From Phytohabitans houttuyneae (GTDB lineage Bacteria > Actinomycetota > Actinomycetes > Mycobacteriales > Micromonosporaceae): 64,000 bases of DNA. The stretch spans positions 186,001-250,000 of the forward strand of contig NZ_BLPF01000004.1 in assembly GCF_011764425.1 (NCBI RefSeq), in the 5' to 3' direction. The position numbers and the translations under genes were made by a program. The notes beneath the pieces are model-generated. The model did not search any database. It was not told where the DNA came from and worked only from the letters and a program-made list of their open reading frames with translations. Of this stretch, positions 1 through 8,166 are shown piece after piece. The number at the start of each line of letters is the position of its first letter. Positions within the stretch are counted from its first letter, which is position 1.

Positions 1-2
1 TG

Positions 3-353
3 ATGTGGCAGGCGTTCGAGTCGTTCGAGACCGAAGCCGAGAAGATGATCAACGAGGCGTTGACCATGGGCGAGTTCGAGAAGATCGTCGCCGACCTGTG
101 GCCCCTCGCGGACGACGCCTCCGACGCGGCGAAGAACAACGCCAAGCAGCGCACCGCCACGCTGCGGTACCTGATCCGGGACGCGGACACCCAGAAGGCG
201 ATCAAGGGCACCCGGTGGGCCGGCTACCAGGCCATCACCGAGTACCTCGACCACTTCGCCCCGGCCAAGACCGACACCGTCCGCGCCACCCGGGCGCTGA
301 CTGGTGCCGGCGCCGACATCAAGGCCCGCGCGTTCGAGCTGCTGGCAGTCTGA
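3..353 (+). CDS. DUF932-type phage/plasmid protein, C-terminal part (5' truncated by window)
   Basis: Only the last ~116 residues are visible, open to the left edge, so the first Met is probably internal. The C-terminal pattern TRWAGYQAITEYLDHFAP followed by an ALTGAG..IKARAFELL tail resembles the end of DUF932/TIGR03299 phage-plasmid-like proteins, which are common beside replication and transfer genes of mobile elements. Their biochemical role is unknown. The next gene starts 2 nt after the stop, so it heads (or lies inside) the plus-strand run that follows. The family call is from memory of the motif and the N-terminal domain cannot be checked. Confidence 0.6.
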   Translation: MWQAFESFETEAEKMINEALTMGEFEKIVADLWPLADDASDAAKNNAKQRTATLRYLIRDADTQKAIKGTRWAGYQAITEYLDHFAPAKTDTVRATRALTGAGADIKARAFELLAV

Positions 354-354
354 G

Positions 355-978
355 ATGGCCAGACACGAGAGCCGGCGCGCCAGCACGGCGCCCGGCCCCG
401 GCGCCGGGGAGCACCCCGCCGCCGGGACCGCACCAGTACCGACCGAGCCCGCCGTCGCGCCGACCGTGACGGCGACGCACCCTCCAGCGATCACCGTCGA
501 GGCGTTGATCGCGCTGGCCAACGAGGTGTGCGGCCTGTACGCACGGGCCGAGGTCGCCCGCGCGATGGCCGGCCACGCGGCCAGCGAGGCCGAACATGCC
601 ACCTTGACCGCCCACGCCGGGCAATGGGACGACCTGGTCAACGACCGATGGACGGCGCTGGTTGCCGCGATCCAGACGGCGTTGCCGGACGCGGCCCGCA
701 TCGAGCCGTTTATGCCGGTCCGGCCGCTGGGCAACGGCCACGTCGAGCTGCACGCCCACGACACCTCGGCCCGCCGCCTGGTCGTGCTGCTGTCCGGTGT
801 GCAAGCGCTCGCCGTGGGCGCGCACTTGACCGCGTACGGGGCGGTCAGCCTCGACCGCACCGGCCAGAAACTCGACCGCGGCCTGCCGTCCGCGAGACCG
901 GCGCCGCCGTTCACCACGGCCGCGACCACGCCGGCCGCACCGACCGATCCCGCTGAACCGACGGCCGCCCAGCCGTGA
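355..978 (+). CDS. hypothetical protein, mobile-element type
   Basis: 207 aa from ATG 355, directly behind the stop of the DUF932-type gene (TGAG-ATG). The N-terminal ~45 residues are Pro/Ala/Thr-rich and probably disordered. Residues ~45-180 form a compact Ala-rich alpha/beta-looking body (WDDLVNDRWTALVAAIQTAL, HVELHAHDTSARRLVVLLSG), and a Pro/Ala tail follows. No signal peptide, membrane segment or catalytic motif is seen. I do not recognise the family. Strong GC3 bias and tight spacing support a real gene co-transcribed with its neighbours. Confidence 0.65.
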   Translation: MARHESRRASTAPGPGAGEHPAAGTAPVPTEPAVAPTVTATHPPAITVEALIALANEVCGLYARAEVARAMAGHAASEAEHATLTAHAGQWDDLVNDRWTALVAAIQTALPDAARIEPFMPVRPLGNGHVELHAHDTSARRLVVLLSGVQALAVGAHLTAYGAVSLDRTGQKLDRGLPSARPAPPFTTAATTPAAPTDPAEPTAAQP

Positions 979-1059
979 CCGCCGCCTCGTAGGCCGCGCC
1001 GGGGATTTCGTCCCCCGGCTCCCCGGCAACCCCTTTCGAGACACGCTTTGGAGCACCGG

Positions 1060-1572
1060 ATGAATCCCGATCGACTGTTCGACCTCGCCGCCGAGTTCGC
1101 ACAGGCCACCGGCAACGCCGAACGCCACAACGCCTACGCGGCCTGCGCCACCGGCGACGAACACACCGAACACACCAAGAAAGCCTCCACCTGGACTGCC
1201 CTGGCCGCCCGCCGACGCGAGGAACTCCGCACCGCGCTACGTGACGCCACGCACGGCGCGGTGCGGGCCGTGCCCGACCACGAGCTACCCGTCGCCACCT
1301 GGCGACGAGGCCGAATCGAGGTCCGCGCCGTCACCACCGACGGCACCCGCGCCGTGCGGGTGCGGTACACCCCGGGGCAGGCCCTGGAAACCGGAGCCGC
1401 GCTGATCGCCTGCGCGGCCATCACGGACGAACGGATCGGCGGCACGCTCACCCGCACCCTCGCCGCCCTCCCATCCCACCTCCACACCCCGCCCACCCAA
1501 ACCGAGCCCATCGGCGAGGAACCGACCACCGCAAAGCCCACCGGCGCCGGGAGGGAAGGCAGGGATGCGTAG
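1060..1572 (+). CDS. hypothetical protein
   Basis: 170 aa from ATG 1060; a TTG four codons upstream is possible. The first ~80 residues are charged and helical (MNPDRLFDLAAEFAQATGN, RRREELRTALRDATHG). The centre looks beta-rich (VATWRRGRIEVRAVTTDGTRAVRVRYTPG), and the tail is Pro/Thr-rich. There is no recognisable domain. Its 3' end overlaps the next gene by 8 nt, which implies translational coupling within the left-hand operon. Confidence 0.65.
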   Translation: MNPDRLFDLAAEFAQATGNAERHNAYAACATGDEHTEHTKKASTWTALAARRREELRTALRDATHGAVRAVPDHELPVATWRRGRIEVRAVTTDGTRAVRVRYTPGQALETGAALIACAAITDERIGGTLTRTLAALPSHLHTPPTQTEPIGEEPTTAKPTGAGREGRDA

Positions 1573-2107
1573 CCTTCCGCGAGGCTGGCGCGGGCCGCGC
1601 CCGTACCCCCGGCTCGACCTGACCGGCGTCCGCCTCCCCGACCTCGTCCTCGTCGGTACCGAAGGCCGCGCGGCCATGCTGAAAACGGCGCGGGAGCACG
1701 GCTACCGGCACCGCACCGTGACCCCGGCGTTGACCCGCTTCAGCCGGGTGTACGTCATCCAGCTCGGCGGCAACCCGCAGGCCGGCACCGTCGTGCTCGC
1801 CACCAAAGACGGCCGGGAAGTGGTCGTGAAGCTGCCGGTCGACGTGCGGTTCCGCATCGTGCCCGTCACCCGCACCGAGACGATGCTCGCCGCCATCGCG
1901 GCCGACTACCCGTCCGGCACCCCGACCGCCGCGCTGGCCGAGGCGTTGTCCGCCGTGCTGCACGTGTGCGACCGGCAGTACGCCACCGGCCAGAGCGTCA
2001 TACCGGTCCAGGTGATCACCGAGGCCCTCGCCACGCCGCTCAACGCCCTGCTGCGCCCGTGGGACGACGAGGCGGACACCGCCGCGGCCGAGCCCACCGC
2101 CTCATGA
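1565..2107 (+). CDS. hypothetical protein
   Basis: 180 aa starting inside the end of the previous gene, with GGGAGGGAAGGC just upstream as a purine-rich ribosome site. Contains a basic, Pro-rich N terminus, then an alternating hydrophobic segment (FSRVYVIQLGGNPQAGTVVL, REVVVKLPVDVRFRIVPV) and a helical C-terminal half. Not recognised. Position and bias suit the small-protein cargo of an actinobacterial plasmid or integrative element. Confidence 0.65.
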   Translation: MRSLPRGWRGPRPYPRLDLTGVRLPDLVLVGTEGRAAMLKTAREHGYRHRTVTPALTRFSRVYVIQLGGNPQAGTVVLATKDGREVVVKLPVDVRFRIVPVTRTETMLAAIAADYPSGTPTAALAEALSAVLHVCDRQYATGQSVIPVQVITEALATPLNALLRPWDDEADTAAAEPTAS

Positions 2108-2120
2108 AGGAGACCTGCTG

Positions 2121-2642
2121 ATGCTTGCTTCCCCACCGCACCCCGACGAGCCGATCACCGCCGTCTGCGCGGCCACCTACTACGCCGACCTGATCCCGGC
2201 CTTCGCGTTCGTGTTCCGCGTGAACAGCACCGGCACCCGGTTCACCGTCTACGCCACCGAGCAACACCGCTGGCTGATCAACAGCACCTACACGCTGACC
2301 ATCTCCGAACACAACTCCAAACCGGACCGTGTGCCGCTGTGGCTGTCCACCGACGAGGCCGCGTTCCTGCGCCACTGCCTCGGCCTGCTCGGGCAGCGCT
2401 GGCAGGACGCGATCACCGAAGCCGAGGCCGGCGCGCAACACCCGGCGACCGGCGAGCAGGCGAGCCCGGGGCACGTGAACGTCGAGCCCACCCCGGCCGG
2501 CTACCAAGCGATCGCCGGACGGTTCCGCAACGAGCTACACCGGGTCCAGGACCTGGTGCGCCGCCTCGACCAACTCCAGCCCACCACCACACCGGACACC
2601 GGGACGGACACGGCGACCGACGCGGATGCGGATGACTCATGA
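2121..2642 (+). CDS. hypothetical protein
   Basis: 173 aa from ATG 2121, preceded by AAGGAG at good distance (atgAAGGAGacctgctgATG). The N-terminal ~115 residues look like a compact alpha/beta domain (YYADLIPAFAFVFRVNSTGT, FLRHCLGLLGQRWQDAITEA). The C-terminal part has a helical ELHRVQDLVRRLDQLQ stretch, probably a short coiled coil, then an acidic Thr/Asp tail. Overlaps the next gene by 4 nt (ATGA). Function unknown. Confidence 0.7.
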   Translation: MLASPPHPDEPITAVCAATYYADLIPAFAFVFRVNSTGTRFTVYATEQHRWLINSTYTLTISEHNSKPDRVPLWLSTDEAAFLRHCLGLLGQRWQDAITEAEAGAQHPATGEQASPGHVNVEPTPAGYQAIAGRFRNELHRVQDLVRRLDQLQPTTTPDTGTDTATDADADDS

Positions 2643-3379
2643 CCGCCGACGACCCCGCACGCATGCTCACCCGCCAGGTCCGGGAGTTGACCGTCAGACG
2701 AGCACGGCTGCGCCGCCGCCGCGCCGAGGTCCCAGGCAATCCATCGCAGGTCCGCTACCTGGACGCGGCGATCCGCCGGCTCGACGACGAGATCGACCAC
2801 CGGCGGGACCACCGGGCCATCGTCGCCTCCACCGGCAACTACCAGCCGTGGAGCCACCACCACTTCCGTCTCGGGGACTTCGCCCGCATCGGCGGCGCCT
2901 GGTACCCGGTGCTGCACGCCGGCTGGACGGCGCTGACCGTGCCACCACTGGACCTGCTCGGCGAACGCCGCTACAACCCCAACCCGGAACAGGGAGTCGA
3001 CACGGGCAGCGTCGCCTACGTCCGGGTGTACGGGCGCCGCCGAGGCAGCCGGGTCCTGCATACCCCGCCGCCGCCCGAAGGCACAACGTGTACCTGCCGC
3101 GTCACGATCCCGACCTTCAATCCGGAGTTCGTGCCCGAACGGGAGGCCGGCCCGTGCACGCAGCCGCCGGTGGCGCGGCTGACCATCCGGCACGACGGCA
3201 CCGCCTGCGGCTGCCACGGCATATGCCTGCTACCCGATGCCGACTCCGCCGACGCCGACTCCGCGTTGCGTGCGCCCTGGGTCGAGGTCGTCCTGCTCTG
3301 CGACGCCCACACCCACGAGCACACCGCCACCAACGGCGCGACCGAAACGGCCGCGATCACCTTCGAGGACCTGACCTGA
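2639..3379 (+). CDS. hypothetical protein with basic coiled-coil N terminus and Cys-rich C terminus
   Basis: 246 aa, ATGA-coupled to the gene upstream. Residues ~8-60 are a highly charged helix (RQVRELTVRRARLRRRRAEV, IRRLDDEIDHRRDHR). The middle has a folded stretch (HHHFRLGDFARIGGAWYPVL). The C-terminal third carries CTCRV and CGCHGIC plus a later Cys-Asp-Ala-His, which could bind a metal. Not recognised; possibly a nucleic-acid-associated element protein, but that is inference. Confidence 0.65.
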   Translation: MTADDPARMLTRQVRELTVRRARLRRRRAEVPGNPSQVRYLDAAIRRLDDEIDHRRDHRAIVASTGNYQPWSHHHFRLGDFARIGGAWYPVLHAGWTALTVPPLDLLGERRYNPNPEQGVDTGSVAYVRVYGRRRGSRVLHTPPPPEGTTCTCRVTIPTFNPEFVPEREAGPCTQPPVARLTIRHDGTACGCHGICLLPDADSADADSALRAPWVEVVLLCDAHTHEHTATNGATETAAITFEDLT

Positions 3380-3445
3380 ACACATCTGGCCGGATGCACC
3401 GAGAACCGGCCCACCCCCTAACCCGCTGACCGAGTGGAGTCCACA

Positions 3446-3859
3446 ATGGATCTGAATGACACCGCGCGGCTGCGCCAGCCCCGCGACGCCGTGGAGTGCC
3501 GCCTTGGCACCGTCACCGACATCACCTACGCGCCGCACTCCGCCTACATCCGGCGGCTGCGCCTGCGGTTCCCGACCGGCGACGAACGCACCTACACCAC
3601 CGACGAGATCACCCCGGCAACGCGCGACGACGACCGAGCCGCCCTGGAAACCGCGTTCATCGACGCGTGCGCCGTACTGCGGCACGCCTGCCGCATCGCG
3701 CACGACTACGACGAGGCGCTCAGTACCGACATCATCGGGCTCCTGCTGGCCCTCTACGAGGCGGCCCGGACCCGGATCGGTCTCACCCTCGACCCCGCAC
3801 GCCTGCCCGAGTACGGCGACCACCCGCACGCTGACGCCCCGCCGCAGGGGCAGCCATGA
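3446..3859 (+). CDS. hypothetical protein
   Basis: 137 aa. I place the start at ATG 3446 because GGAG lies ~8 nt upstream; a GTG at 3434 is the in-frame alternative. Acidic, with a beta-like N-terminal half (DAVECRLGTVTDITYAPHSA, IRRLRLRFPTGDERTYTTDE) and helical C-terminal half. No known motif. The stop overlaps the next start by 4 nt (ATGA). Confidence 0.65.
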   Translation: MDLNDTARLRQPRDAVECRLGTVTDITYAPHSAYIRRLRLRFPTGDERTYTTDEITPATRDDDRAALETAFIDACAVLRHACRIAHDYDEALSTDIIGLLLALYEAARTRIGLTLDPARLPEYGDHPHADAPPQGQP

Positions 3860-4470
3860 CCACCACCCCAAACCCCGCCGAGCCGCCGTCGGTCGAGGTG
3901 ATGTACTGCCGGCGCTGCCGCCGGGCGGTCAACACCCGCACCGGGCCGAGCGGCGTCACCTACGTGCACGCGGTCGAGGTACGCGGCGAAACCGTCGATC
4001 ACCGCCCTGACCCGGCACCGGTCACCGAGATCAGCGATCCGCTGATCGAGTGTGACTTCTGCTCCGCACCGGACGCCGCGTGGATCTACCGGTGCGCCGA
4101 CCAACGCACCGACGTCCGTAGAGTCACCGCCCGAGTGGTCGACGCCGCCGACTACCAGGCCCGGCACCACGCGGCGCGGACCCGCCGCACCGAAACCGAA
4201 CACGGCATCACGCAGGCATGGGGCGAGCGATGGTCGGCCTGCGCCGGCTGCGCGGACCTGATCGAGGCGCGGGACCTGTACGGGCTGATCCGCCGGGTGG
4301 TCGAGGCGATGCCAGCCAAGCTCACCCGAGGCAACCGCCTCGTCCGGGTCCGCGGCCACCTGCACGACACCTACACGGCCGTTTTCGACACCCTCGCCCC
4401 CGGCCGAGGCCGCATCGAGCCCGGCCACCCGCTCGGCGTGTGGCCCGCACCACCGGAAGGTGCACCATGA
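3856..4470 (+). CDS. zinc-ribbon-like hypothetical protein
   Basis: 204 aa, ATGA-coupled on both sides. Two Cys pairs, MYCRRCRR near residue 17 and ECDFCSAPD near residue 71, plus a later CAGC pair, resemble zinc-ribbon knuckles. The remainder is helical (DLYGLIRRVVEAMPAKL). Not assigned to a family. The knuckles suggest nucleic-acid or protein binding, which is inference only. Confidence 0.65.
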   Translation: MTTTPNPAEPPSVEVMYCRRCRRAVNTRTGPSGVTYVHAVEVRGETVDHRPDPAPVTEISDPLIECDFCSAPDAAWIYRCADQRTDVRRVTARVVDAADYQARHHAARTRRTETEHGITQAWGERWSACAGCADLIEARDLYGLIRRVVEAMPAKLTRGNRLVRVRGHLHDTYTAVFDTLAPGRGRIEPGHPLGVWPAPPEGAP

Positions 4471-4865
4471 CCGCGCCGAAGCGACCCGACCAGCGGGGTC
4501 CGGCGTACACGCATGTGAAGGCGGTCCACCATGCCGGTCCGGTGTGTGGGGCCGACGACGGGCCGGTCACCCGGGTGACTGAGGACCCGCACCTCGTCAC
4601 GTGTCCCGACTGTCCGGACCTGGCGTGGATCGAGGCCCTGCCGGACGACGCGACCGCCGGTGACCCTCGGGTGATCGAGTTGCTGCGCGAAGCGAAGCGG
4701 GGTGCGTTCCGCAAGATCGACGGTGTGGTGGTGGACGCCACCACCGCCGCCGCGATCCTGACCGTGTACGACGCGTTGAAACCGGCCACCCGGGCGAAGC
4801 TCGTCGCGCTGCGCATCGACCGGATGGCGGCCGTGGCGTGGCGGTTGCTGCGCCCGCACGTGTAA
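4467..4865 (+). CDS. hypothetical protein with Cys motif
   Basis: 132 aa, overlapping the preceding stop by 4 nt. An early VCGADDG and a VTCPDCPDLAWIEAL segment supply three cysteines. The C-terminal half is a helical bundle-like region (IELLREAKRGAFRKIDGVVV, AAAILTVYDALKPATRAKLV). Similar small proteins are common in Micromonosporaceae mobile regions, but I cannot name this one. It is the last gene of the tightly coupled run; 260 nt separate it from the next start. Confidence 0.65.
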   Translation: MTAPKRPDQRGPAYTHVKAVHHAGPVCGADDGPVTRVTEDPHLVTCPDCPDLAWIEALPDDATAGDPRVIELLREAKRGAFRKIDGVVVDATTAAAILTVYDALKPATRAKLVALRIDRMAAVAWRLLRPHV

Positions 4866-5126
4866 CACCGGAGCTGTGTGGAGCAGGGGCCGGGGCGGTG
4901 GCCGGCGGGTCACACCCGAGGGTGCGCGCAAGCCCCCCTTGCCACCTCGCCCGCCTTCCGGGTCACCCGCGGACCGCAACGAAGCCGCACGTCCCGGAGC
5001 CGGGCGTGTGGCCGATCCTACGGCGAGACGAGTTCCTGCACGCCGCTACGCGGCCGAGGGCCGGACAACGGGGCGGGGCGGCACGTCAGCCGCGCAGCGG
5101 CGCCGACCTTCGGAGAGGATGTCTGC

Positions 5127-5885
5127 GTGGCCAGACGCACCATCGACGGACGGACCGCCCTGGACCGGTCCGGCGTGGCCGCGCACCTGCGCGTCGCGTA
5201 CACGACGGTCAACAACTGGCACCGCCACCGCACCCGATTCGGCTTCCCCGACGGGTTCACCTACGACGGTGCGGAGTGGTTCTGGCTCAACGACATCGAC
5301 CGCTTCCACACCGCACACCTGAAGGCCAAACGCGCCGAGCTGACCAAGGTCGACCGACGCGGGCGGCCCGACGACCTCGTCGGCTCCGGGACAGCGGCGA
5401 AGATCCTGGGCTACCGCTCGTACCGCAACCTGCCCGACACCCTCTACAACCAGCCCGACCGCATCCAACAGCTAGCCGACGGGCGCGTCCGCCGCCTATG
5501 GTTTCGGCGCACAGTATGGGCGGTCGCGGACGCCCGCACCGGCCGCCAGTCCACCGGCCGCACCCCCGGCACCACCGGCGCCCGCAAACCCCACCCCTAC
5601 GCCGACGACCCCCGCCTCCAAGCCGCCCTCGCACTCCTGACCGAAGTGGGCACCAGCGGCCAGAACCGGCGCGGCCTCGGCGTCGAACTCGCCCGGCGGC
5701 TCGGTGTCGGCGAACGCACCGCGCAACGCCTCCTGACACAGGCCCGCCTCGTCGCCGATGGACCGCCAGACAACACGCCACAGGCTACCGCCCCGCCAAC
5801 CGGCACCGCCCATCCCACACCCACCGCACACACGGCTACAGCACGGTCCCGCCGCATGCCCGGCCAACCGGGCGCCCGACCGTAG
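5127..5885 (+). CDS. helix-turn-helix DNA-binding protein of a mobile element
   Basis: 252 aa from GTG 5127, with GGAGAGG ~7 nt upstream. The N terminus (LDRSGVAAHLRVAYTTVNNW, then FPDGFTYDGAEWFWLNDIDR) is a MerR/excisionase-like winged-helix pattern. A second similar segment follows (GTAAKILGYRSYRNLPDTLY), and a third HTH lies near residues 170-210 (GVELARRLGVGERTAQRLLT). The tail is Pro/Thr-rich. This multi-HTH layout suits a replication or transfer regulator of an actinobacterial plasmid or ICE. No nuclease or primase motif is seen. Confidence 0.65.
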   Translation: MARRTIDGRTALDRSGVAAHLRVAYTTVNNWHRHRTRFGFPDGFTYDGAEWFWLNDIDRFHTAHLKAKRAELTKVDRRGRPDDLVGSGTAAKILGYRSYRNLPDTLYNQPDRIQQLADGRVRRLWFRRTVWAVADARTGRQSTGRTPGTTGARKPHPYADDPRLQAALALLTEVGTSGQNRRGLGVELARRLGVGERTAQRLLTQARLVADGPPDNTPQATAPPTGTAHPTPTAHTATARSRRMPGQPGARP

Positions 5886-6151
5886 GCGCTGGCGGCGGGG
5901 CCGGATTTTCTGTGACTACCAGCGATAAGTGACGGGTGGGGCGCCGACATCCGGGGACGCGGGCACTGGCCGCCAGCGAAGGTTGGCGAGCTTTGCCAGC
6001 CGTGGTTGGCGAGGATCGCTGAAATCAAGCTGGAGGTGACGGGATCGCTGCCGGCGACATGCGGTCGGGCTCATACGGGAGGTCGCTGAGGCAGATCACG
6101 CGATACCGGGAACGCCGACTAGCGTCTTATGCGGTTTTCGGTCCGATACGC
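5886..6151 (+). other. non-coding stretch with possible IS-end-like sequence
   Basis: No supported gene. Around 5908-5935 the text tgtgactaccagcgataag followed by tgacggg loosely resembles the repeats at 7.7 and 11.77 kb (GTGAC...AGTGAC), so an old insertion-sequence end is possible but weak. Confidence 0.25.
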
Positions 6152-6182
6152 AAAAAAAAGCCCGATGCGTCCGCAACGGGCT
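6152..6182 (-). terminator. rho-independent terminator (minus strand)
   Basis: On the minus strand a GC stem (AGCCCG ... CGGGCT, loop ~12 nt) is followed by eight Ts, an unusually classical terminator for such a high-GC genome. It lies 6 nt downstream of the minus-strand gene ending at 6188, which supports that gene. Confidence 0.8.
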
Positions 6183-6187
6183 CGTGC

Positions 6188-6451
6188 TCAGAGCTGGCAG
6201 GACGAAACGTCGTGCCGTCTCTCCCACACGTGACTGCTATCCAGTTCGTGGTGCACAAGCCAGCCGACTCCTCCGCTGATGGCGCCCCACAGGGCTGCCT
6301 TCACCAGAAACCATCCAACTGACCTGCTGACTCGGGCGACACGGGAAAGCCGGTCGCGTTGCTCCTCACTCCCACCACCAGTGATGTTGTCACTGAGCGG
6401 CGGTACATCAATTCGGTACGGGCGACCAACGTGCTGATCGTTTCCGTCCAT
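6188..6451 (-). CDS. small single-span membrane protein
   Basis: 87 aa when started at the ATG of MDGNDQHVG. A hydrophilic N-terminal half carries SEEQRDRLSRVARVSRS. It is followed by one hydrophobic segment at residues ~46-66 (VGWFLVKAALWGAISGGVGW) and a short His-rich tail. No clear Shine-Dalgarno is seen, but the terminator directly downstream and the membrane segment favour a real gene. Function unknown. Confidence 0.55.
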   Translation of the reverse strand: MDGNDQHVGRPYRIDVPPLSDNITGGGSEEQRDRLSRVARVSRSVGWFLVKAALWGAISGGVGWLVHHELDSSHVWERRHDVSSCQL

Positions 6452-6741
6452 GGGATGGCTGCACTCGGATTTCCTCGTCAACGGCACTTGCCGTGAGGTC
6501 CCGGGCACAGCCCCCGAGCCTTTCGAGAGCCGATTTAGCTGGCCCCAGGACCCGAGTGGTGCGGCAAGTGATCCGTTGAGGACGGCACATGCCTTGGTGC
6601 GATTCAGGTTGTACAGACAGCATAGCTCACCAAACCACCACCGCCCGGCAGGTCGCCCACGCCGGCGCCACCTGGAGCCGGTACGCACCCGGCGACCACA
6701 ACACCTGACCGTCGCCGTCGACTTAGGAAGGGCTGCTGACC

Positions 6742-6897
6742 ATGACCAGCACGTCGAACACCGAGGACGCCAACGCCGAGGTCGGCGAGCGGCGCTGGCT
6801 GACCCGCGGCGGCGGTGGCATCGGCACGGCCAGCCTTGCCCAGCCTGCTCACCTCCACCCTCGGCGCGGCCGCCGCGGTGCTCGGCGTCGCCGCCAC
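6742..6897 (+). pseudogene. MFS transporter remnant (N-terminal fragment)
   Basis: A good ribosome site (GAAGGG) precedes ATG 6742. The reading frame starts MTSTSNTEDANAEVGERRWL then TRGGGGIGTASL. In another frame it continues as PSLLTSTLGAAAAVLGVAAT, ending at a TAG near 6899. Together these resemble the first membrane helix region of actinobacterial MFS transporters (WLTRG..GIG.ASL....HE....LLPSLLTSTLGA..A.LG). The piece between them is missing and nothing of the other helices follows, so this is a deleted, truncated relic. Confidence 0.5.
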
Positions 6898-7145
6898 TAG
6901 CCGCACAGCCGCCATCCGCAACGTAGCCCGGCCACCGGCCGAAACTTGCACCGCCGGACGAACCCGTGCACCCACCTGCGCCGCAGCGATCTCCTCGCCC
7001 CACCAGCGCATTCGTCGCCCGAATGGGCTAGCCCGTTCGTGCAGGCGGTGCAGCCGCGCGCGACCAAATCCCGTCTCGCTCGTTGCTACGCAAGGGACGG
7101 AAAGGCGCACCAGGGTGCGCCTCGTCTGCTTGCTGGGGGGAGGAG

Positions 7146-7304
7146 GTGAAGAACGTGGACAACTGGGCGGCGGTCGCCATCACTGAGTCAGCCCGGGTGG
7201 TTCGGCACGCGCTTGGGAGCTGGGGCCGAACCACCCGGCTCTGTGTCCTGGCCTTGGCATTGGCCTTGGCCGTGGCTGCCGTGGTGACCGCAGCGCACAG
7301 ATAG
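7146..7304 (+). CDS. small membrane protein
   Basis: 52 aa from GTG 7146, with a very strong purine tract (GGGGGGAGGAG) overlapping the start context. The first ~28 residues are polar (VKNVDNWAAVAITESARVVR), then one hydrophobic helix LCVLALALALAVAAVVTAA runs to the C terminus. A long hairpin follows 15 nt after the stop. No homolog is recognised; it resembles the many tail-anchored small proteins of actinomycetes. Confidence 0.6.
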   Translation: MKNVDNWAAVAITESARVVRHALGSWGRTTRLCVLALALALAVAAVVTAAHR

Positions 7305-7319
7305 GACCGCAATGCGGAA

Positions 7320-7360
7320 CGAGCCAGGGAGTCAAAAGTTACGGGCGACTCCCTGGCTCG
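7320..7360 (+). terminator. 14-bp inverted-repeat terminator hairpin
   Basis: CGAGCCAGGGAGTC and its exact reverse complement are separated by 13 nt, just after the stop of the small membrane gene. There is no T-run, as is usual for actinobacterial terminators. The stem is perfect over 14 bp. Confidence 0.7.
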
Positions 7361-7683
7361 CCGTGCCGAAATTTCGCCATTGAAGATGGCCGGTTGCCGC
7401 TGGTCACGAAGCGCAACGGCCCGAGCCGCAGGCTCAGCGATCTCGCACCAATGGAATACGCGCGCCTACCGGTCTACTCGCCCTCTCGCTGCGGCTCAAC
7501 GTGCAAGTACGGCCCGGCAGCTAGACATCTACTTTCGCACCCGTCGGGCGCCACCTCGACCGCCGACACCCTCCGCCCTCACCTCGGCCAGCTCAGCAAA
7601 GGCCTCGACGCTCTCCTCGGGTGCCTGGCCGATGAAATCGACGCCGCCGCGCTGAAACGCCCGTAGGAGGTCCCACCCGCCGC

Positions 7684-7815
7684 TGTGACTTTCAGCCGTA
7701 CTTGTCACCAGCGGGCGGCGATGAGCTGTAGTCGCGGATGATGTTGTCAGCGGTGGTTGTCACCGGGATTCAGGGATAACTGTCACCAATCGACGTTTTC
7801 AAGGTTGTTGTCACC
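7684..7815. repeat. IS-end-like repeat array, left side of the EACC1/caspase module
   Basis: TGTCACC occurs at about 7703, 7758, 7781 and 7809. The first unit (CTGTGACTTTCAGCC...TTGTCACC), read in reverse, resembles the sequence at 11765 (GGTGACAGTCATCGCTGAAA). Multiple terminal repeats of this kind are typical of IS21-family ends, but no transposase is present. The same 7.3-8.1 kb stretch shows no gene I can support; a 90-codon frame at 7394-7666 is unconvincing. Confidence 0.4.
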
Positions 7816-8166
7816 GCCTCGACGCGTCGCGTCGCATCTACGGCAGCGATCCGCTTCGATGTTGTGGTGGCGCCGATCGAGCAGGGCGTAGCTGCGTCTG
7901 ATCAGGTCGTGACCGTCAGTCCCGCCGGGCTGTGGTCGGATCGTTTGCTCCTGGGATGAGCTGGCGGTGTTGTGCGATGGGCTGGCCGACGTCCGCGGCG
8001 AACTGGACCTGGCGGCGGACTGGCCTCGCCGGTGGACGGCGGCGATAGCTGGCCGCCATCGACGGTCGTGACGGAACCCGTCCTTGGGTCGGATGGTTCC
8101 CAGCGCTTTTGACCGCAACTCCCAGTGTTGATTGGCCGGTTGTGGGGTGTAGGCGTAGGGGCTGCT